Notes: generated by a model not told the origin, from the sequence alone. DNA of 64,000 bases from Treponema vincentii (GCF_010365865.1 NZ_CP048020.1:1984001-2048000); one strand, 5' to 3'; shown: positions 15,712-25,106, numbered from the stretch's first letter. Numbers and translations: made by a program.

Positions 15712-17505
15712 TTAAAATACTATTCGTTTGCTTATCATATCAAAGCTGGATAAACCGTTTACTATCCCACTCAATAAAATACGACGCATTGTAGCGATGT
15801 ACATTTCCTCATCGGTCAGCTCTTCTTTATGATGGCTTATGAGATAGTCAATATTCTTCCCGCCCTTTTCCAGTAATTCCTGATACATACTTTGTGGAAA
15901 TTGATAGTGTTTAGTCGTATTAAAAATATAGGTAACCCCTCCCGATATAATCGTCAATTTCGTACCGTTTAAAGTTGCGCTGTCTACTACCCGTAATAAA
16001 TGATTACGCTGTTCTTCAATATTCCATTTTTCAAAAAATTGTATTAGCAAATCTTTAGCGGAATAATATAATAGCTGGGCTTGAGTTTTCTCCATATCGG
16101 CGTTCTTATTTTCAAGGTCAATTTCAGCGTCAATAATATTTTTATCCGCTTCGCTGATAGCCCCTTCCGCGTTATCAATTTGCTTCGCTAGGACAGTAAT
16201 AGTACCAACGTCCTCGGCAGCTTCGAGGGCTTTTTTCAACTTGTTTTTTTGTATCTCCAGTTTTTTGCGATTAGCTTTCAAGGTTTTGAGCTTTTCTTTT
16301 ATAGCTTTCTTTTCAATTTCTTCTTGGAATAATTGTTCCTTTAAGAATTTTGTCTCCCCATCGGAAGCAAGGATATTATAGAGGACAAATGTTTTGAGTA
16401 TCGTGTCTATCTTATGCTGTACTATTGATTTGGGTTTTTGGCTACAGGCTCCGGCTATCGTTTTATGGTGGAAATAGTATAAGTAGTGCTGTTCTTTCCC
16501 GTTCCGTTTCTGTATTTGTATTTGATGGAAGTACTTGGAACCGCACAAAGCGCATTGTATTATTCCCGTCCCAAGGGCTTTTTCAGCTTTACGATTTTTG
16601 GCTTCTTTTCGCTTCCCGCGGTGTACTCTTAGCCGCTCCTTATTCTCTATCCATTCCTCACGGGTAAATATTTCTATCGGGTAGGCGCTGGACTTAACCC
16701 AATAATCGGGATTGCGGAGCATTTGAAGTGAATCAATTTCAAAGTTATCAAATTTTTTAAGATAGTCTAATCCCTTAGTATTGAGAGTATATCCGGTATA
16801 ATCAAAATGCTGCATATAGCGGGATAACTGGCTAGTCCTTGTCAATTTATAGCGGGTAGTATCTTTAAAATCCGCTTCGCTTACGATAATACTGCGTAAA
16901 GATTCCCCATTTTTGAACCGCTTAAACCAATTCTTTAGCTGGTCAATTTCAGCCGGTACCGCTTCCCATAAGTAATTTCCTTTTTCATTCTTGACGGTTT
17001 TACGGTAGCCAAAAAATGACGTATAGCTCCGCTTACCGCTATCAATAGCGTTATAAAGTCCCCGCGTCGTCCTCCGTACAATCAACTGTCTTTCATATTG
17101 CGCAACCGCATCCAACATACTTCTTAATAATTGAACGTTCGGGTCGTATAAATCATATTCTTTATCTTTTTCGTATAATCGGATTTTATGCTTCAAAAAG
17201 AGATTAAAGATAACGGCGGAAGCGTATTGATTTCTTGAGAGCCTCGAATGTTCCCAGACCCATACGGCGTTGATGGTACCGAGTTTTATTGCTTCAATCA
17301 TTTCTGAAAAAGCTGGTCGGTTAGCGAAAGGGTCTTTATCCTCGCTATCGTCAATTTTGTATCCAGAGAAACCTTTGTCTTGAAATACTTTGTACTTCAT
17401 GTTATTATGATTAGCGAAATCAATTCCAGCTTTAACTTGCTGGTCTATTGTAGAAAACTCACCGCTATCCCTGCTTGTCCTTGCGTAAACACCGAGCACT
17501 TCCAT
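15712..17505 (-). CDS. Large serine recombinase (prophage integrase)
   Basis: 597 residues from ATG 17505, preceded by CTGGAGGAT; the longer frame to 17598 reads into the hairpin cluster and is rejected. The resolvase domain has GVYARTSRDSGEFS with the catalytic serine, WVWEHSRLSRNQYASAVI and YERQLIVRRTTRGL. It is followed by a recombinase domain (GYRKTV...), a zinc ribbon (IIQCALCGSKYF...ACSQKP) and a long coiled coil (about 395-480), the full plan of large serine integrases. It sits at the right end of the prophage next to the presumed attachment site and would catalyse integration and, with a directionality factor, excision. Confidence 0.93.
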   Translation of the reverse strand: MEVLGVYARTSRDSGEFSTIDQQVKAGIDFANHNNMKYKVFQDKGFSGYKIDDSEDKDPFANRPAFSEMIEAIKLGTINAVWVWEHSRLSRNQYASAVIFNLFLKHKIRLYEKDKEYDLYDPNVQLLRSMLDAVAQYERQLIVRRTTRGLYNAIDSGKRSYTSFFGYRKTVKNEKGNYLWEAVPAEIDQLKNWFKRFKNGESLRSIIVSEADFKDTTRYKLTRTSQLSRYMQHFDYTGYTLNTKGLDYLKKFDNFEIDSLQMLRNPDYWVKSSAYPIEIFTREEWIENKERLRVHRGKRKEAKNRKAEKALGTGIIQCALCGSKYFHQIQIQKRNGKEQHYLYYFHHKTIAGACSQKPKSIVQHKIDTILKTFVLYNILASDGETKFLKEQLFQEEIEKKAIKEKLKTLKANRKKLEIQKNKLKKALEAAEDVGTITVLAKQIDNAEGAISEADKNIIDAEIDLENKNADMEKTQAQLLYYSAKDLLIQFFEKWNIEEQRNHLLRVVDSATLNGTKLTIISGGVTYIFNTTKHYQFPQSMYQELLEKGGKNIDYLISHHKEELTDEEMYIATMRRILLSGIVNGLSSFDMISKRIVF

Positions 17506-17545
17506 ATCCTCCAGTATAACATACTTTTGTATAAAGTAAAGTTTT

Positions 17546-17909
17546 ATGGACATGGACGGCGGTGGTTCTACGCAGCAGCGTGTTTGCGCAGCAAACACGT
17601 AGGTAAAAAATGTACAGGACGTACATTTTTTACCGTGCCTGCGGGTGTTTTTTGTACGCTCCTAGCATCTATACCGTCTCTTTGCAAAAGCGCTGGATGT
17701 GTGTATCTACTTCGTTGCTCGTTCAGCGAAGTACATCCGTGTACTTCGCTGAACACAAGTTTGACCGGTGTCAAACTTGTTTCTACTTAATACACGCGGC
17801 ATCCGTGCCAATGTTTAAGCGGCATTGCCGCTTAAACTTGCAAGTTTTGCCAAAGGCAAAACATTGCTACTGAAAATACTCAACATAGCAGAACCGCCCA
17901 CGTGTCCAT
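17546..17909. repeat. Cluster of consecutive perfect hairpins bracketed by long imperfect arms
   Basis: Five hairpins follow one another: 17579-17599 (9-bp arms), 17602-17634 (14-bp arms, loop AGGAC), 17721-17754 (15-bp arms, loop TCCG), 17755-17780 (10-bp arms), 17813-17837 (12-bp arms, one-base loop), then 17844-17862 (8-bp arms). Outer arms ATGGACATGGACGGCGGT (from 17546) and ACCGCCCACGTGTCCAT (to 17909) are roughly complementary. The inner start GGCGGTGGTTCT-N-GCAGCA matches the repeat at 40828-40848. No gene is credible here. The prophage-host junction should lie near its left end. Confidence 0.8.
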
Positions 17910-17921
17910 ATCTGAGAGTAT

Positions 17922-18872
17922 CTATATTGCAAGCAAGTCTTTAAAATACGCTATTGTTTTTTCTAATCCCTTGTCGAGCTTTATAACAGGCTGCCACTGC
18001 AATACTTTTTTTGCCAGTGATATATCAGGTTGTCTCTGTTTTGGATCATCCGTAGGTAATGCCATATATTTACAGGTTACATTAGTTTCACAAAGTTTGA
18101 GTATGTGCATAGCAAGCTCATTAATTGTTATTTCTTCAGATGTTCCAAGATTAATAGGGACTGTTATCTTTACCGGAGTTTCCATTAATGCAAGCAAACC
18201 GCGTACTAAATCATCTATATAGCAAAAACTTCGAGTTTGTGCTCCCGTACCGTATATGGTAATATCTTTATGCTGTAGCGCCTGTACGATAAAATTACAT
18301 ATAGCGCGTCCGTCATCCATTTGCATTCCCGGCCCGTAGCAATTAAATATTCTGGCTATTTTAACTTTCGTTTTGTATTGTCTATAATAATCCACACAAA
18401 GGCTTTCTGCTGCCCGTTTTCCTTCATCATAACAGCTCCGGATGCCGACAGGATTAACATTTCCCCAGTAATCCTCTTGCTGTGGATGCTGAAGTGCATC
18501 ACCGTAAACTTCAGATGTCGAAGCTTGCAATATCTTTGCATGATGTTGCGTTGCAAGTTCAAGTATATTCAAGACACCGATAACATTTGTTTTCATTGTA
18601 TAGATAGGATCTTTTTGGTAGTATTTCGGTGATGCCGGACAAGCAAAATTGTATATCTCATCTACATAAAATGAAAACGGTTGTGTTATATCATGTTCAA
18701 TAAATTCAAAATCAGGATTATGGCTAAAGCATTGTATATTTTTTAATGTGCTGCAAAATAAGTTATCCATACATATTACATGACAGTTCCGATTTAATAG
18801 TGCCGAACATACATTTGATCCTATAAATCCCGCGCCACCCGTTATCAATACTACTTTTTTATTTTTCAACAT
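17922..18872 (-). CDS. UDP-glucuronic acid decarboxylase (UDP-xylose synthase)
   Basis: 316 residues from ATG 18872, which overlaps the preceding gene by 14 bases. The short-chain dehydrogenase/epimerase fold is clear: ITGGAGFIGSNVC for NAD binding, ACPASPKYYQKDPIYT and STSEVYGD with the active-site serine, and the YDEGKR motif in place of YxxxK. ACPASPxxYQ and DDGRAICNFIVQAL are signatures of UDP-xylose synthases, which convert UDP-glucuronate to UDP-xylose in the cytoplasm. A UDP-glucose dehydrogenase-like gene in the same operon could supply the substrate. Confidence 0.9.
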   Translation of the reverse strand: MLKNKKVVLITGGAGFIGSNVCSALLNRNCHVICMDNLFCSTLKNIQCFSHNPDFEFIEHDITQPFSFYVDEIYNFACPASPKYYQKDPIYTMKTNVIGVLNILELATQHHAKILQASTSEVYGDALQHPQQEDYWGNVNPVGIRSCYDEGKRAAESLCVDYYRQYKTKVKIARIFNCYGPGMQMDDGRAICNFIVQALQHKDITIYGTGAQTRSFCYIDDLVRGLLALMETPVKITVPINLGTSEEITINELAMHILKLCETNVTCKYMALPTDDPKQRQPDISLAKKVLQWQPVIKLDKGLEKTIAYFKDLLAI

Positions 18873-21800
18873 TGTAATTTCCATATACTTTCTCCCAAAA
18901 CGGAGAAATAATATTTCTGAAAGGAGCTTTTTCGCAGCGGGGTAAAAAATCACCGTCGCTTTCTGCATAGTGTTTAAAATTTCCGCAATATCGGCAATAC
19001 TTTTTTAATTGTCCGACTAATGTTTCCTCCGTAGCATCCTTTAAGTAAGGTATACCGCCACCGTCTTTTAGTACTCTGCTGATTGCTCCGCAAACGGAAC
19101 AGGCAAAATAACCGTTTTTATTGAGTCCTATACCGCAATATGAAGTTACCCAACAACCTTTACTGAAATCCGCACTATTAAAATCAGGGTCGTCAACCGG
19201 AGCATCGGCAAAGGGAGTAAAGTAGTCAACGGTATTTTTAGTTTTAAATGATTCATAATCTATACGCACGTTTTGAAATTGTTCCGCTTCTTTACATAAT
19301 CTTCTGGAATTCTCCGTAAATCCGTTTGAGACAACTTGAATAATCACATCGTTATTATAAACATCAGCATACTCTGTTTGCAACATTTTAAGAATAGCAA
19401 TAAAATCGGGATGTAAAGTAGGTTCTCCGCCTAAAACATTAATGAGCCTCCAGCGTCGATGTAGTTTTTTACTTTCGGTGATAAACGCGCCAATATCTTC
19501 GATTGCCATATAATCTTTTGATGGGGCAAGTCCGCAAGAACGATTACATCCTTCACACCTCAGATTGCAATCAAAAGTAATATCTATTTCAATTTTATTT
19601 TGGTTCGGCTTGAATATCTTTCTATTTTTATACAACGTAGCGGCCGTCAATGGTCTTTTACTAAGAATTTCTTTAATACATTGTTCTTTTAAAGCCCTAT
19701 CCGCATTTCGCTTCTCATAATCGCGTTCATAATAATAATTGATAAAATCCATTTGGAAAGGAGATGAACTCATTTCAACCATAGAAATCATCATGGCATA
19801 ATCATCGCACTTTTCAAACCATTTTTGTTGCGAATATTTTAATTCTACATTATTATATTTAAAATATGACATCGGAATTGAATCAAAAAGATATTTTCGA
19901 AATGTTTTAAGATGCTGCCAGACATTACCGCCATTTTTTCTTGGTTCCATAAAATTTACCGGATAGCGATAATGTGGTTGCAACCGATAGGTTTGATGAA
20001 CCCGTCCACAAGTCATATCAACACCCCACATTTCATATTTTTTATATACATCGTATAATGCTTCACGTCCTATCAATGCATCATCGGTATCAATGCAAAC
20101 AATAATAGAATCAGGATTATTACAATACTTGTGAATCGCAATGTATTCGCATTGTAATTTAGGTAAATGAGTTCGCCCTTTTATGAAAGTAATACGATTC
20201 TGGTACGGTTTAATTATTTGTTCAATAAAAAGCGACATACCATTATCGGAGCAGTCATCGTAAAACAAAATACCGAAATCTTGAAAACTTTGACTTATTA
20301 AGGAACACCACATCCGAAGAAATTTATCGACAGTAATATTTTTAAAACAAGAAAGTACAACCATTGTCTCATTGCGTTTCGGAGTACACCAATCGTAAAA
20401 TGAACCTTCGCAGTCAAAATGATCGTATTGAATATCCGGAATGATACTCTGTTCTACTCTATCAAGAATATTCATCCAACTATACGCGCTACTCTTCCGA
20501 TAGTTTTGAGGATGAACATAAAAAGTTCGGTTATCCCCCCCTCGAATAGAACAGTATCCTGTTTCTTTTTGTAATTTTTCAAGCGAGCGATACCATGTTA
20601 ACTGTAATCTACCGTCACAATCTAATGTATTCGGAAATGGACGAAGCCTAAACATTCTTTGCTTGTCAAAAAGCCCCATTCTGACTTCCGGCACGTATCC
20701 GCCGTTCTCAAATCCGAAGTAAGCCTTACTCTGTGAATTACAAATATTAAATCCAACGGAAATCACTTTTTCATTTTTCTTAAGTTCAGCAAGCATATCC
20801 TGCATATACGAATGATCAATATCCCTTCGACCAATCATCACATCGCTATCCATTTGAAAAATATAGTCGCCGCTGCACTGCTCAAAAGCGTACAGCTGGG
20901 AACTTATCGGTACATTTGAAGACGAATGAGTGTGATTCGTTGACAAACCGAACCAATCCCAATTAATACGCTCTGTGTAATCGGGATTGAATATAAAATA
21001 TCTATCGATAACGCCTTCTTTCTTTAAAGTATCAACTATGTTAATAACTTTCTCAAAATCGGCATTTTCGGTAAATTGACGAATAAAATTATCTTTTTTT
21101 GAGTCGATAGAGACAATGACTTCATGGAATATATTTGGGCATGAAAGCTGCCTGACAATATGTTTTATATTCTGTTCAATTATTTCAACATCCTGTGCGC
21201 AGGTTTTAATCAATAGAGAAACCTTGTCTTGCAGCGGTTGCAGTTTTTTATACCCGACAATGATGGCCTCCGGTACAAACGTATTATTGTCGGAAAGTCG
21301 TATATCCTTTATCTGAATATCACATAGATATAAATGCTGTTTGATTTTATTAAAAAACAATTGTTCAAGATTATCTATTTGCTGTATTGAATAACTCTCA
21401 TAAATAAGATCTTTTCTCTTAACAACCTCGAATGAATTAATGACTGTCTTTGATTCCTCATACATAATATTTGCAAATATCTTATTTATAAAAGTACGAC
21501 AATCTTTTAATTCAGGAAGATCAAAATTATTAATTGCACTTCGTTGTAGTTTTTTTAAATCAGGGTTATCATTTTCATGAAGAAAGATATACATTCGTAC
21601 ACAAGCATTTAAGAACAGGCTATCATTATAATATTGACATCCGTCTAAATCTATTAGTTTTATAATACCGTTGACGCGAATAAAATTTTCTTTTTTACAA
21701 TCTCGAATGACAATCTTTTTTTGCCAACACTCGGTTAAGAAATTAATCACATCATCTTCTGTAAATGCTGTGACCGGCTTTGATGGTTCATATGGGTATT

Positions 21801-22062
21801 TCTCTATAACCAATCCTTCAAATTCAATCACTTCTTCCAGTTGATAAAAGGACTTATATGTTTCTTTTTCGAAAAAGAATGTAAGATGTTGATATGTGTA
21901 CCATTTATTTCCACCCGTGAACCATGGTAGAACAACTTTATACACATGCTGTCCGTTGTGAAACACAACACCTTCAAAACCTTGTCCAAGATACGTAAGA
22001 TTTTTCAAGCCATATCGTGCTAATATGTTTTGAGCTCTTTCTTTTCGTTCAGTATTTTCCAT
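18859..22062 (-). CDS. Four-domain fusion: kinase-like, two GT-A glycosyltransferase domains, radical SAM/SPASM-like
   Basis: 1067 residues. Residues ~20-150 look like a small kinase of the WaaP/RIO type: YLGQGFEGVVF, IRDCKKENF and LIDLDG as loop, catalytic and metal motifs. Residues ~255-470 form a GT-A domain with QMDSDVM near 404. A second GT-A domain begins at METMVVLSCFKN-like sequence near 565 (FYDDCSD, then CIDTDDALIG near 655). Residues ~820-1060 are a radical SAM domain with CNLRCEGC (C832, C836, C839), VLGGEPTLHP and a C-terminal Cys cluster (SYCGIG...ACSVCG...YCRYCGNF). It lies mid-operon with overlaps on both sides. Substrate unknown; likely assembly and modification of a cell-surface or secreted glycan. 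Confidence 0.8.
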   Translation of the reverse strand: MENTERKERAQNILARYGLKNLTYLGQGFEGVVFHNGQHVYKVVLPWFTGGNKWYTYQHLTFFFEKETYKSFYQLEEVIEFEGLVIEKYPYEPSKPVTAFTEDDVINFLTECWQKKIVIRDCKKENFIRVNGIIKLIDLDGCQYYNDSLFLNACVRMYIFLHENDNPDLKKLQRSAINNFDLPELKDCRTFINKIFANIMYEESKTVINSFEVVKRKDLIYESYSIQQIDNLEQLFFNKIKQHLYLCDIQIKDIRLSDNNTFVPEAIIVGYKKLQPLQDKVSLLIKTCAQDVEIIEQNIKHIVRQLSCPNIFHEVIVSIDSKKDNFIRQFTENADFEKVINIVDTLKKEGVIDRYFIFNPDYTERINWDWFGLSTNHTHSSSNVPISSQLYAFEQCSGDYIFQMDSDVMIGRRDIDHSYMQDMLAELKKNEKVISVGFNICNSQSKAYFGFENGGYVPEVRMGLFDKQRMFRLRPFPNTLDCDGRLQLTWYRSLEKLQKETGYCSIRGGDNRTFYVHPQNYRKSSAYSWMNILDRVEQSIIPDIQYDHFDCEGSFYDWCTPKRNETMVVLSCFKNITVDKFLRMWCSLISQSFQDFGILFYDDCSDNGMSLFIEQIIKPYQNRITFIKGRTHLPKLQCEYIAIHKYCNNPDSIIVCIDTDDALIGREALYDVYKKYEMWGVDMTCGRVHQTYRLQPHYRYPVNFMEPRKNGGNVWQHLKTFRKYLFDSIPMSYFKYNNVELKYSQQKWFEKCDDYAMMISMVEMSSSPFQMDFINYYYERDYEKRNADRALKEQCIKEILSKRPLTAATLYKNRKIFKPNQNKIEIDITFDCNLRCEGCNRSCGLAPSKDYMAIEDIGAFITESKKLHRRWRLINVLGGEPTLHPDFIAILKMLQTEYADVYNNDVIIQVVSNGFTENSRRLCKEAEQFQNVRIDYESFKTKNTVDYFTPFADAPVDDPDFNSADFSKGCWVTSYCGIGLNKNGYFACSVCGAISRVLKDGGGIPYLKDATEETLVGQLKKYCRYCGNFKHYAESDGDFLPRCEKAPFRNIISPFWEKVYGNYNVEK

Positions 22063-22808
22063 AAACGTATCCCTTCTTGATAAAGTTTTTCTCTGGCTTG
22101 TTTATAATCATCTTTTTTTTTATTATTCGCAGTCATATTTCCATCTAAATTATAGATCGTCAATAATACACCTTCGGCGAAAGCAATATTGTATTGTTTA
22201 TGACTGAGTAATATTCTTACTGATAAAAAATGATCCTCTGCACTGGGAATATCAGGATATTCTTCAAGACTCTTTAATGTAAGAAAGATATTACAAGACG
22301 GTAATTCGGAATCGGCGAATCCTTCTGCCATACTTTTTAATCGTTGTAAAAGATACTGTGGATTTTTTAGCCTCTTGCTCGCTTTATTAATACGATCAAT
22401 AACCATATTATTCTGCCGCAGATAATTACCTGCAAAAATAACATCTGCATCGGTTTGCCGTTTTAAATTTTCAATGTGTGAAAGAACAAATTGATCGGCA
22501 TATTCATCATCACAATCCAATCGTCCTATTAAATTTACGGCACCAAAATACTTTGCAATATACTTATTAAGATGATTCCGTGTTTTTGATACGTTCTGAT
22601 ATTGTACTTTTGTGATGATAATCTGCGGATTTATCAACAAATCTTCTACAGTTTCTTCCCAACAATCGGTCGAGTTATCGTCAGCGATTAAAATCCATAT
22701 CTGTGCATTGATATTTTTTTGTTCAAGAATTGAAGTTAGGCATCGTCTTATCGTATTTCGACCGTTATGAATCGCAACACCGATAACAATTTTTTTCAGT
22801 ACCGGCAT
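22020..22808 (-). CDS. Family 2 glycosyltransferase
   Basis: 262 residues, single GT-A domain: IVIGVAIHNGRNTIRRCLTS at the N-terminus, LIADDNSTD for nucleotide binding and IGRLDCDDEYAD as the DxD-type metal site, then SAEDHFLSVRILL for the acceptor region. Cytoplasmic, no membrane anchor. It overlaps the downstream fusion gene by 43 bases and the upstream glycosyltransferase by 44 bases, so the operon is translated as a coupled unit. Donor sugar cannot be told from sequence; UDP-xylose made by the last gene is a candidate. Confidence 0.88.
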   Translation of the reverse strand: MPVLKKIVIGVAIHNGRNTIRRCLTSILEQKNINAQIWILIADDNSTDCWEETVEDLLINPQIIITKVQYQNVSKTRNHLNKYIAKYFGAVNLIGRLDCDDEYADQFVLSHIENLKRQTDADVIFAGNYLRQNNMVIDRINKASKRLKNPQYLLQRLKSMAEGFADSELPSCNIFLTLKSLEEYPDIPSAEDHFLSVRILLSHKQYNIAFAEGVLLTIYNLDGNMTANNKKKDDYKQAREKLYQEGIRLWKILNEKKELKTY

Positions 22809-23650
22809 TATTCCGGATAAGATTAAACAACTTCAAAATATTCGTTCGATTAGTATATGAAAATAAGCTTTCGGCACGATCCAAAGCCTTGCGTAATACT
22901 TCTTCCGAATAAAGCAGTATATGTTTTTCAAAAAACAAAGTAAGCCCTTGTTCTTTCTTCTTTTTTGTTATATGTTATGGAACCATTCCAAGCATAGTGA
23001 TTAACAAGTACTTCGGGTATTATTTTAATATTTTCTTTTGATACGCATCTAAGTATCCTGATCATCAAGTCTCTATCCGTGCAGCTTGGAAGGCTTTCAT
23101 CAAATCCTCCTATACAATTCAGTATTCCAAGACGAATAAACATATTACTGCCTTGTATTCCCGGATTGCCGCATAGAAAAGAGTTAACGACCAAATCTTC
23201 ATAACTAAAGATATTCGCCGTTTTGCAGTCGCTTCGCTTCAGATATGCTGCCAATAAATCAGGGGCATATGAACCAACACTAATGGCATTTTTGCATTTT
23301 TCCAAATACCGTATATCCCAACTGTCATCATCATCCAGAATAGCAATATAGTCGGTATCTAAAAATCGAGCATTATACCATTCAATTCCGGAATTCCATG
23401 CTCCGGTACCGCTCATTCCTGATGTTTTAGTATTCTTGATGTAATGAATATTGGCATCATTACGCATACTGATACGATGTTGCACTTCAGCACTTACCGT
23501 TTCGTCGGTATTGTCATCAACAATTAAAACACAGTCAGCTTTTTTCGTCTGGCACAAAACTGAAGGAAGCGCACGCGAGAACAGTAGCTCGTTTCTCCCC
23601 ATCGATGTTGCAATAAGCACTCCGACTTTATAATTATTTGTCATCGGCAT
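22765..23650 (-). CDS. Family 2 glycosyltransferase, C-terminus displaced by an A6 frameshift
   Basis: The N-terminal 230 residues are a GT-A domain: GVLIATSMGRNELLFSRALP, CVLIVDDNTDETVS and YIAILDDDDSWD (metal site), then GGFDESLPSCTDRDLMIRIL. The frame hits a stop at 22928. Removing one A from the run of six at 22961-22966 continues the protein through KEQGLTLFFEKHILLYSEE to a stop at 22765, giving 294 residues, the expected size for this family with a helical tail. It overlaps both neighbours. The break resembles those at homopolymers in other genes here. Confidence 0.85.
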
Positions 23651-24332
23651 TTTTAATCGATAAATCCATATTGACCATCTTGTTTCTTCCTAAATTTTGG
23701 CAGAAACATTGATACCGCTGTTTCGATCTTCTTGTCAGTAGATAAAAAAAAGGAGTATCACAGAGTGCAAGAATTACTTTTGCAAAGAAAACACCATACA
23801 GCAAATCAGCTACTCTCGGTACAATACCATAAAATGCAATAAAACTGAAAACCGCAGTATCAATAAATTGGCTAATAATAGTGCTTATATTATTTCGAAG
23901 AAACTTATATTTTTCAGAATAAGATTTTATCTTATGGAAAATAAACACATCAACACTCTGACTTATTAAATATCCCGATAAACTTGCAATAATAATTCTG
24001 GTAGTAGAATTAAAAATTTGATTAAATGCGGAAGTATCATTATCTGACGGAAGTATTAATGCTAAACGGATCAGTAAGAAGCTTATTATAAGACAGATGA
24101 AACCTATCTTCACAAGTCGATCAGCCGCTTTTTTTCCGTATAACTCTCCGACGACATCCGTCATTAAGTATGTAACGGCATAGGCTATAGTTGCAGAAGG
24201 CATCCGTAATCCGTAAATCGTTACTATTTTTGACCCTAGTACATTAGAGATAAGGAGACCGGTAATAAATATGCTGTAATAAACCGGTAAAATGTTATTT
24301 ATGTCATCAGTCTTATTCATGGCTGACCCCAT
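23634..24332 (-). CDS. YhhQ/VUT-family queuosine precursor transporter
   Basis: 232 residues with six or seven membrane segments. Signatures of the COG1738 family are present: LISNVLGSKIVTIYGL, YLMTDVVGELYG, ASLSGYLISQSVDVFIFHKI, NNISTIISQFIDTAVFSFIA and KVILALCDTPFFYL. Members import 7-deazaguanine precursors such as preQ0 or queuine for tRNA queuosine. The start is ATG 24332, or possibly 24320. Its place inside a glycosyltransferase operon, overlapping genes on both sides, is unusual and suggests either a 7-deazaguanine-linked product or plain hitch-hiking. It is probably in the inner membrane. Confidence 0.88.
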   Translation of the reverse strand: MGSAMNKTDDINNILPVYYSIFITGLLISNVLGSKIVTIYGLRMPSATIAYAVTYLMTDVVGELYGKKAADRLVKIGFICLIISFLLIRLALILPSDNDTSAFNQIFNSTTRIIIASLSGYLISQSVDVFIFHKIKSYSEKYKFLRNNISTIISQFIDTAVFSFIAFYGIVPRVADLLYGVFFAKVILALCDTPFFYLLTRRSKQRYQCFCQNLGRNKMVNMDLSIKNADDK

Positions 24333-25095
24333 CGGCTCTATTCAATACAGCATTCTTCATATCCGTATTAATTCTTTCTACGGCACACATCAACGGTAAA
24401 TTGAACTGTGCGTTAAACGCCGGGATATCTTTATTAAAACAGTGAGAATCATAATAAGGCGTTTCTTCGTATACAAATGTATGGCTGGCATTAATCCGTG
24501 AATCTTTGATAAAAATATTTCTTACATCTTCATATTCCACCCCCTCTTTTTTACAAGCAAGGGCAATTTCATTACAAAAGGTGACTTTCAGAGCAAGAAA
24601 ACAATTTTCCATATATTTTGCAATAATGGCAGTCTTTATATCCGTATATATAATTTCAAAATCCGCACTATGAATTAATGTGTAAAGATATGCTACTTTG
24701 TTGCATAAACCACGTGAACCGCCCAGTACTACATAATTGTGTAAACCTGAATGAGGCGTAGTACCGGTAAACTCGGGAGAGAAAATAGCATTCTGAGGCA
24801 AAAAGCGAATAATATCTACCGGTATTGTTGATTTTATAATAATCACATCCGCATCGATTCGGCTACAAAGATCAACAACGATAGAAATATCTGCGGAGCC
24901 GCTATCCATTTTATCGGTTGGAACACAGACAAAAGCAAAATTGTAATGCTCATGTAAATCATTAACTTTGTATGGGCAATTTGGACTGTAAGGATCGTAC
25001 ACTGAAAGTGCCGCTTTTGAAGCCGTGGCCATCTTTTGGAAGTCTTGAAATAAAACTTGCCCAATATGACCATATCCGCATTGTAAGATTTTCAT
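24313..25095 (-). CDS. Short UDP-glucose/GDP-mannose dehydrogenase-like protein
   Basis: 260 residues, first gene of the operon with AGGAGACAAT before its ATG. NAD-binding CGYGHIGQVLF, FVCVPT, IIKSTIP and FSPEF are present, followed by the central helix KYMENCFLALKVTFCNEIAL and SHCFNKDIPAF, which matches the family's G-x-C-x-P-K-D active site with Cys and Lys-Asp kept. Normal UDP-glucose 6-dehydrogenases are over 380 residues; the C-terminal UDP-binding domain is missing here. It might oxidise an unusual or smaller substrate, or UDP-glucose with help from a partner, to feed the UDP-xylose synthase. Confidence 0.8.
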   Translation of the reverse strand: MKILQCGYGHIGQVLFQDFQKMATASKAALSVYDPYSPNCPYKVNDLHEHYNFAFVCVPTDKMDSGSADISIVVDLCSRIDADVIIIKSTIPVDIIRFLPQNAIFSPEFTGTTPHSGLHNYVVLGGSRGLCNKVAYLYTLIHSADFEIIYTDIKTAIIAKYMENCFLALKVTFCNEIALACKKEGVEYEDVRNIFIKDSRINASHTFVYEETPYYDSHCFNKDIPAFNAQFNLPLMCAVERINTDMKNAVLNRADGVSHE

Positions 25096-25106
25096 ATTGT
25101 CTCCTA

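Noticed and set aside
17568-17873. Short ORFs on both strands within the hairpin cluster
   Set aside because: They merely read through palindromes; peptides on the two strands mirror the inverted repeats.
17546-17909. CRISPR array
   Set aside because: Hairpins differ in sequence and length, spacers are irregular and no cas gene is near.
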